Of a stretch of DNA of 6,740 nucleotides, positions 3,985-6,740 are shown one piece after another. Positions within the stretch are counted from its first letter, which is position 1. Every line of letters begins with the position of its first letter. The stretch covers positions 1 through 6,740 of the forward strand of contig CANIIN010000145.1 in NCBI GenBank assembly GCA_947467405.1, read 5' to 3'. Source of the DNA: Betaproteobacteria bacterium (GTDB taxonomy: Bacteria; Pseudomonadota; Gammaproteobacteria; Burkholderiales; SG8-39). The notes under the pieces were generated by a model. It worked only from the letters and a program-made list of their open reading frames with translations. It ran no database searches and was not told where the DNA came from. The position numbers and the translations under genes were made by a program.

Positions 3985-6740
3985 CTACTGCGCGCTCGAC
4001 TGCTGCTTGCGGGCGCGCCGTTCGATGCGCAGCAGCGGCGTGTTGATGATGTCAGTGAGCGGCCGGGCGCGATACGACACCTCGGTCTGTGCCGGGTTGG
4101 CCGCGCCGTACAACGTGTTGCGCTGGTAGGGTTCACGGCCGAGCGAGCGGATCAGCGCGTCCATGCTGGCGGGCGGCATTTCCTGTCCGGTCTGCGCGCC
4201 GGCGGCGCGCGTGATCGACTCGTTCATCAACGTGCCGCCCATGTCATTGGCGCCGGCGGCGAGGCACGCGGCCACGCCCGCTTTACCCATCTTCACCCAT
4301 GAGGTCTGGATGTTGGTGATGTGCGGATGCAGCGCCAGACGCGCCACGGCGTGCATCAGCACCGCTTCGCGCCAGGTCGGTCCGATGCGCGCCTTGCCGC
4401 GCAGGTACATGGGCGCCTCGCTGGCCACGAAGGGCAGCGGCACGAATTCGGTGATGCCGCCGGTGCGCGCCTGCAGGTCGCGCAGGCGCAGCAGGTGGCG
4501 CGCCCAGTGCACGGTGCGCTCGACGTGGCCGTACATGATGGTGGAGGTGGTGCGCACGCCGACGTTGTGCGCGGCCTCCACCACCTGCAGCCATTCGCCG
4601 GTGTTGATCTTGTCCGGGCACAGCACGGCGCGCACTTCGTCGTCGAGGATTTCGGCGGCGGTGCCGGGCAGCGTGCCGAGACCGGCCTCTTTCAAACGCG
4701 CGATATAGGGCTCGAGTTCCATGTTCAGCGTGTTGGCGCCCTGCCAGATTTCTAGCGGCGAGAAGGCGTGCACGTGCATGTCCGGGATGGCGCGCTTGAC
4801 GATGCCGATGATGTCCAGATAGGTGTCGCCGCTGTAGCCGGGATGGATGCCGCCCTGCATGCAGACTTCGATGGCGCCGCGCGCCCAGGCTTCAACGGTG
4901 CGGCGCGTGATCTCTTCGGGCGCCAGGTCATAGGGTTTGCCGCGCAGGCTCTCGTCGGTGCTGCCCTTGGAGAAAGCGCAGAAGTTGCACTTGTAGGTGC
5001 AGACGTTGGTGTAGTTGATGTTGCGGTTGACCACGTAGCCGACGCGTTCGCCGCTGACCTGTTTTCGCAGTTCGTCGGCGGCTTCGCAAACCGCCAGGAA
5101 TTCATCGCCGCGCGCGGCGAAGAGGCGCACCACGTCAGCCTCGGCAAGGCGTTCGCCATGGCGGGCGCGGGCCAGAATGTTCGAGAGGTGCGCACTGCGT
5201 TTTGCCGGCGCGCGCGGCACGAGGTGCGGATTCTGCGGCGCAGCGTTGCCGCTGCCGGTCAGCCATTCGTCGGTGCGTGGATAGCCTTCGGCATCGATCA
5301 TGCGCAACAGGCGCGTGCGCAGGCCTTGGTCCAGCCAGCGCTCGGCATCCAGCACATAGTTCGGATAAATGGTGAGGCGTTCCTGCAGGATCTTGCCGGC
5401 CGCCGCGGTTTCACTGGCCAGTTGCTTCAGGTGCGGCCACGGCGCTTCGGGATTGACGAAGTCCGGCGTGACCGGGCTGACGCCGCCCCAGTCGTTGATG
5501 CCGGCCGCAATCAGCGGCTCGAGTTGGCCGGCGTTGAGGTTGGGCGGGACCTGGATGCTCATGGCCGGGCCGAACAAGAGGCGCGCCACGGCGATGGTCC
5601 ACAGCAGTTCGTTCAATGACGGTTCCGGCGCGTTCACCATCAGCGTGCCGGCCTTGGCGCGGAAGTTCTGGATGATCACTTCCTGGATGTGGCCGTGCTG
5701 GCGATGCAGGTCGCGCAGCGCCAGCAGGCTCTCGACGCGCTCGCGGCGCGTTTCGCCGATGCCGATCAGGATGCCGCTGGTGAACGGCACACCGGCTTCA
5801 CCGGCGAGGCGTAGGGTGTCCAGGCGCACGGCCGGTACCTTGTCCGGCGAGCCGTAATGCGGCATGCCCTTGCCGCACAGGCGCTCGGATGCCGACTCCA
5901 GCATGATGCCCATCGACGCCGACACCGGGCGCAGCATGGCGATCTCGTCGGCGGTCATGGTGCCGGCGTTGATATGCGGCAGCACGCCGGTTTCTTCCAG
6001 CACGCGCCTGGCCACATGCGCCGTGTACTCGAGCGTGCTGGCAAAGCCCATGTCCTTCAGCGCATCGCGCGCCGCGGCATAACGAAGTTCCGGGCGCTCA
6101 CCGAGCGTGAAGAGGGTCTCTTTGCAGCCTTGCTGCGCGGCGTCCTTGACGATGGCGACCACTTCGTCGGCCGTCATGTACGGCTTGTCGAGTTTGCTCG
6201 GGGTCTGCGCAAAGGTGCAGTAGTGGCACACGTCGCGGCACAGCTGCGTGAGCGGAATGAAGACCTTGCGCGAGTAGGTGACGAGTTCGCCGAAGCCGGC
6301 GTCGCGCAGCGCGGCAGCTTCCGTCATGAGTCGTTGCAGGACGGCGGTGTCGATGTCCGAACCGTGCAGGTCGGCCTGATCGGCCAGCGCAAGAATGTCT
6401 GCATCGGCGCGCTGCGCGCTGCCGTGGCCTGACGCATTCACATTGGCGGTCGAATCCTGTTGGTTCTGGCTGCGCTGGGTGGATTCATCGGCCGACGCAT
6501 GGCGTGAGCCGCGTGGTCGCAGGTTGACCTGCTCGATGGTGGCCTGCTCTTGGTCATTGGCCTGTGTGGCGGCCGTGGCGGAAACGGCGATCCTGCCAGA
6601 GCGCGACTGGCGTGTCAGGCGCGTGGTGACGCCGCTCTCGTCGAGGAAGGCGCGGGTATGCGGCGCCAGTTCCCGGGAGAGATAGAGCGCGACGGTGCGC
6701 AGGTCTTCCGGTTCATCGACGTCCAGGCTGGCGCTGGAGG
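3985..6740 (-). CDS. fbiC: FO synthase (CofG-CofH, FbiC) with an upstream in-frame CofC-like tail; 5' end beyond the window
   Basis: FO synthase makes the deazaflavin chromophore of coenzyme F420 (7,8-didemethyl-8-hydroxy-5-deazariboflavin) from tyrosine and a ribityl-diaminouracil, using two radical-SAM halves. Both halves are present. Numbering codons from 6738, the CofG half has CRDVCHYC (Cx3Cx2C, Cys 167/171/174, bases 6240-6217), and the CofH half has CTYKCNFC (Cys 580/584/587, bases 5001-4978) followed by MQGGIHPG. CofG spans roughly residues 150-460 and CofH roughly 520-900. The stop is TAG at 3987-3985. The first in-frame start codon in the window is GTG at 6441, which would give 818 residues, but it lacks a well-placed ribosome binding site (AGGA sits 13 nt away). 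The frame stays open for 99 further codons to the edge, so the annotated 5' end is partial. FbiC identity is very secure from the paired motifs. The fused N-terminal part is less certain and has its own entry. F420 synthesis in a proteobacterium-like genome suggests acquisition by transfer, which is inference. Confidence 0.93.
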   Translation of the reverse strand, partial: SSASLDVDEPEDLRTVALYLSRELAPHTRAFLDESGVTTRLTRQSRSGRIAVSATAATQANDQEQATIEQVNLRPRGSRHASADESTQRSQNQQDSTANVNASGHGSAQRADADILALADQADLHGSDIDTAVLQRLMTEAAALRDAGFGELVTYSRKVFIPLTQLCRDVCHYCTFAQTPSKLDKPYMTADEVVAIVKDAAQQGCKETLFTLGERPELRYAAARDALKDMGFASTLEYTAHVARRVLEETGVLPHINAGTMTADEIAMLRPVSASMGIMLESASERLCGKGMPHYGSPDKVPAVRLDTLRLAGEAGVPFTSGILIGIGETRRERVESLLALRDLHRQHGHIQEVIIQNFRAKAGTLMVNAPEPSLNELLWTIAVARLLFGPAMSIQVPPNLNAGQLEPLIAAGINDWGGVSPVTPDFVNPEAPWPHLKQLASETAAAGKILQERLTIYPNYVLDAERWLDQGLRTRLLRMIDAEGYPRTDEWLTGSGNAAPQNPHLVPRAPAKRSAHLSNILARARHGERLAEADVVRLFAARGDEFLAVCEAADELRKQVSGERVGYVVNRNINYTNVCTYKCNFCAFSKGSTDESLRGKPYDLAPEEITRRTVEAWARGAIEVCMQGGIHPGYSGDTYLDIIGIVKRAIPDMHVHAFSPLEIWQGANTLNMELEPYIARLKEAGLGTLPGTAAEILDDEVRAVLCPDKINTGEWLQVVEAAHNVGVRTTSTIMYGHVERTVHWARHLLRLRDLQARTGGITEFVPLPFVASEAPMYLRGKARIGPTWREAVLMHAVARLALHPHITNIQTSWVKMGKAGVAACLAAGANDMGGTLMNESITRAAGAQTGQEMPPASMDALIRSLGREPYQRNTLYGAANPAQTEVSYRARPLTDIINTPLLRIERRARKQQSSAQ
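6601..6738 (-). other. C-terminal tail of a CofC/FbiD-like guanylyltransferase domain, fused in frame to FO synthase
   Basis: The first ~46 visible codons of the open frame contain LDVDEPEDL at residues 5-13, then a helix-like stretch and LAPHTRAFL. CofC (2-phospho-L-lactate or phosphoenolpyruvate guanylyltransferase, a GT-A/MobA-like fold) typically ends with a hydrophobic-D-x-D-x-P-x-D-L motif followed by a helix, so this matches the end of that family. It would activate the phospho-acid used to build the F420 side chain. About 65-75 polar residues rich in Q, S, N, T, R and A follow, resembling a flexible linker, before CofG begins. No stop interrupts the frame. The catalytic N-terminal part lies outside the window, so the domain call rests on one short motif plus pathway context. 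Another nucleotidyltransferase-like domain, or a non-catalytic extension, remains possible. Confidence 0.6.

Noticed and set aside
4768..5619. Plus-strand open frames opposite fbiC (also 5857-6432 and 1144-1830 elsewhere)
   Set aside because: They mirror well-supported minus-strand coding sequence, have low-complexity A/G/R/H composition and no motif.
6439..6441. GTG as the true start of a stand-alone FbiC
   Set aside because: There is no stop between the upstream CofC-like frame and this codon and no well-spaced ribosome binding site. It is only the first start-like codon in the window. Not fully excluded.

Overview
The window is G+C-rich (clearly above 60% by eye). All four recognisable genes lie on the minus strand, so in transcription order the region reads from the right edge to the left. 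Coding density, strong G/C at third codon positions and a DEDDh exonuclease fused to a UvrC/Cho-type nuclease all suggest a proteobacterium, most likely a betaproteobacterium or a close relative. That placement is inference: there is no rRNA or other phylogenetic marker here.

Layout from right to left. (1) 6740-3985: a long open frame, cut by the window edge, that ends in a complete FO synthase (FbiC, that is CofG plus CofH) for coenzyme F420 biosynthesis. The frame does not begin at FbiC. It runs without a stop to the window edge, and the upstream part looks like the C-terminus of a CofC/FbiD-type guanylyltransferase followed by a polar linker, so the gene appears to encode a CofC-CofG-CofH fusion. 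(2) 3984-3817: a 168-bp spacer with a perfect 12-bp inverted repeat and a small adjoining hairpin. (3) 3816-2272: a 514-residue protein combining a DEDDh 3'-5' exonuclease with a GIY-YIG nuclease and a UvrC-like cysteine cluster. (4) 2271-2053: a 219-bp spacer with a good candidate sigma-70 promoter whose -10/-35 spacer contains a 12-bp palindrome. (5) 2052-997: a membrane-bound GGDEF diguanylate cyclase with an apparently intact active site and inhibitory site. (6) 996-878: a 119-bp spacer with a GC-rich hairpin just after the cyclase stop and a possible promoter close to the next gene. (7) 877-59: an SDR-family oxidoreductase with a very strong ribosome binding site. (8) 58-1: no supportable gene.

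The genes are co-directional, but spacers of 119-219 bp with their own candidate promoters and hairpins argue against one tight operon. Functionally they look like separate modules: F420 cofactor synthesis, DNA repair, c-di-GMP signalling and a dehydrogenase. Nothing shows that the SDR uses F420; its fold predicts NAD(P)H. The most notable observation is the apparent fusion of the F420 guanylyltransferase to FO synthase, because two separate parts of the F420 pathway would sit on one polypeptide.
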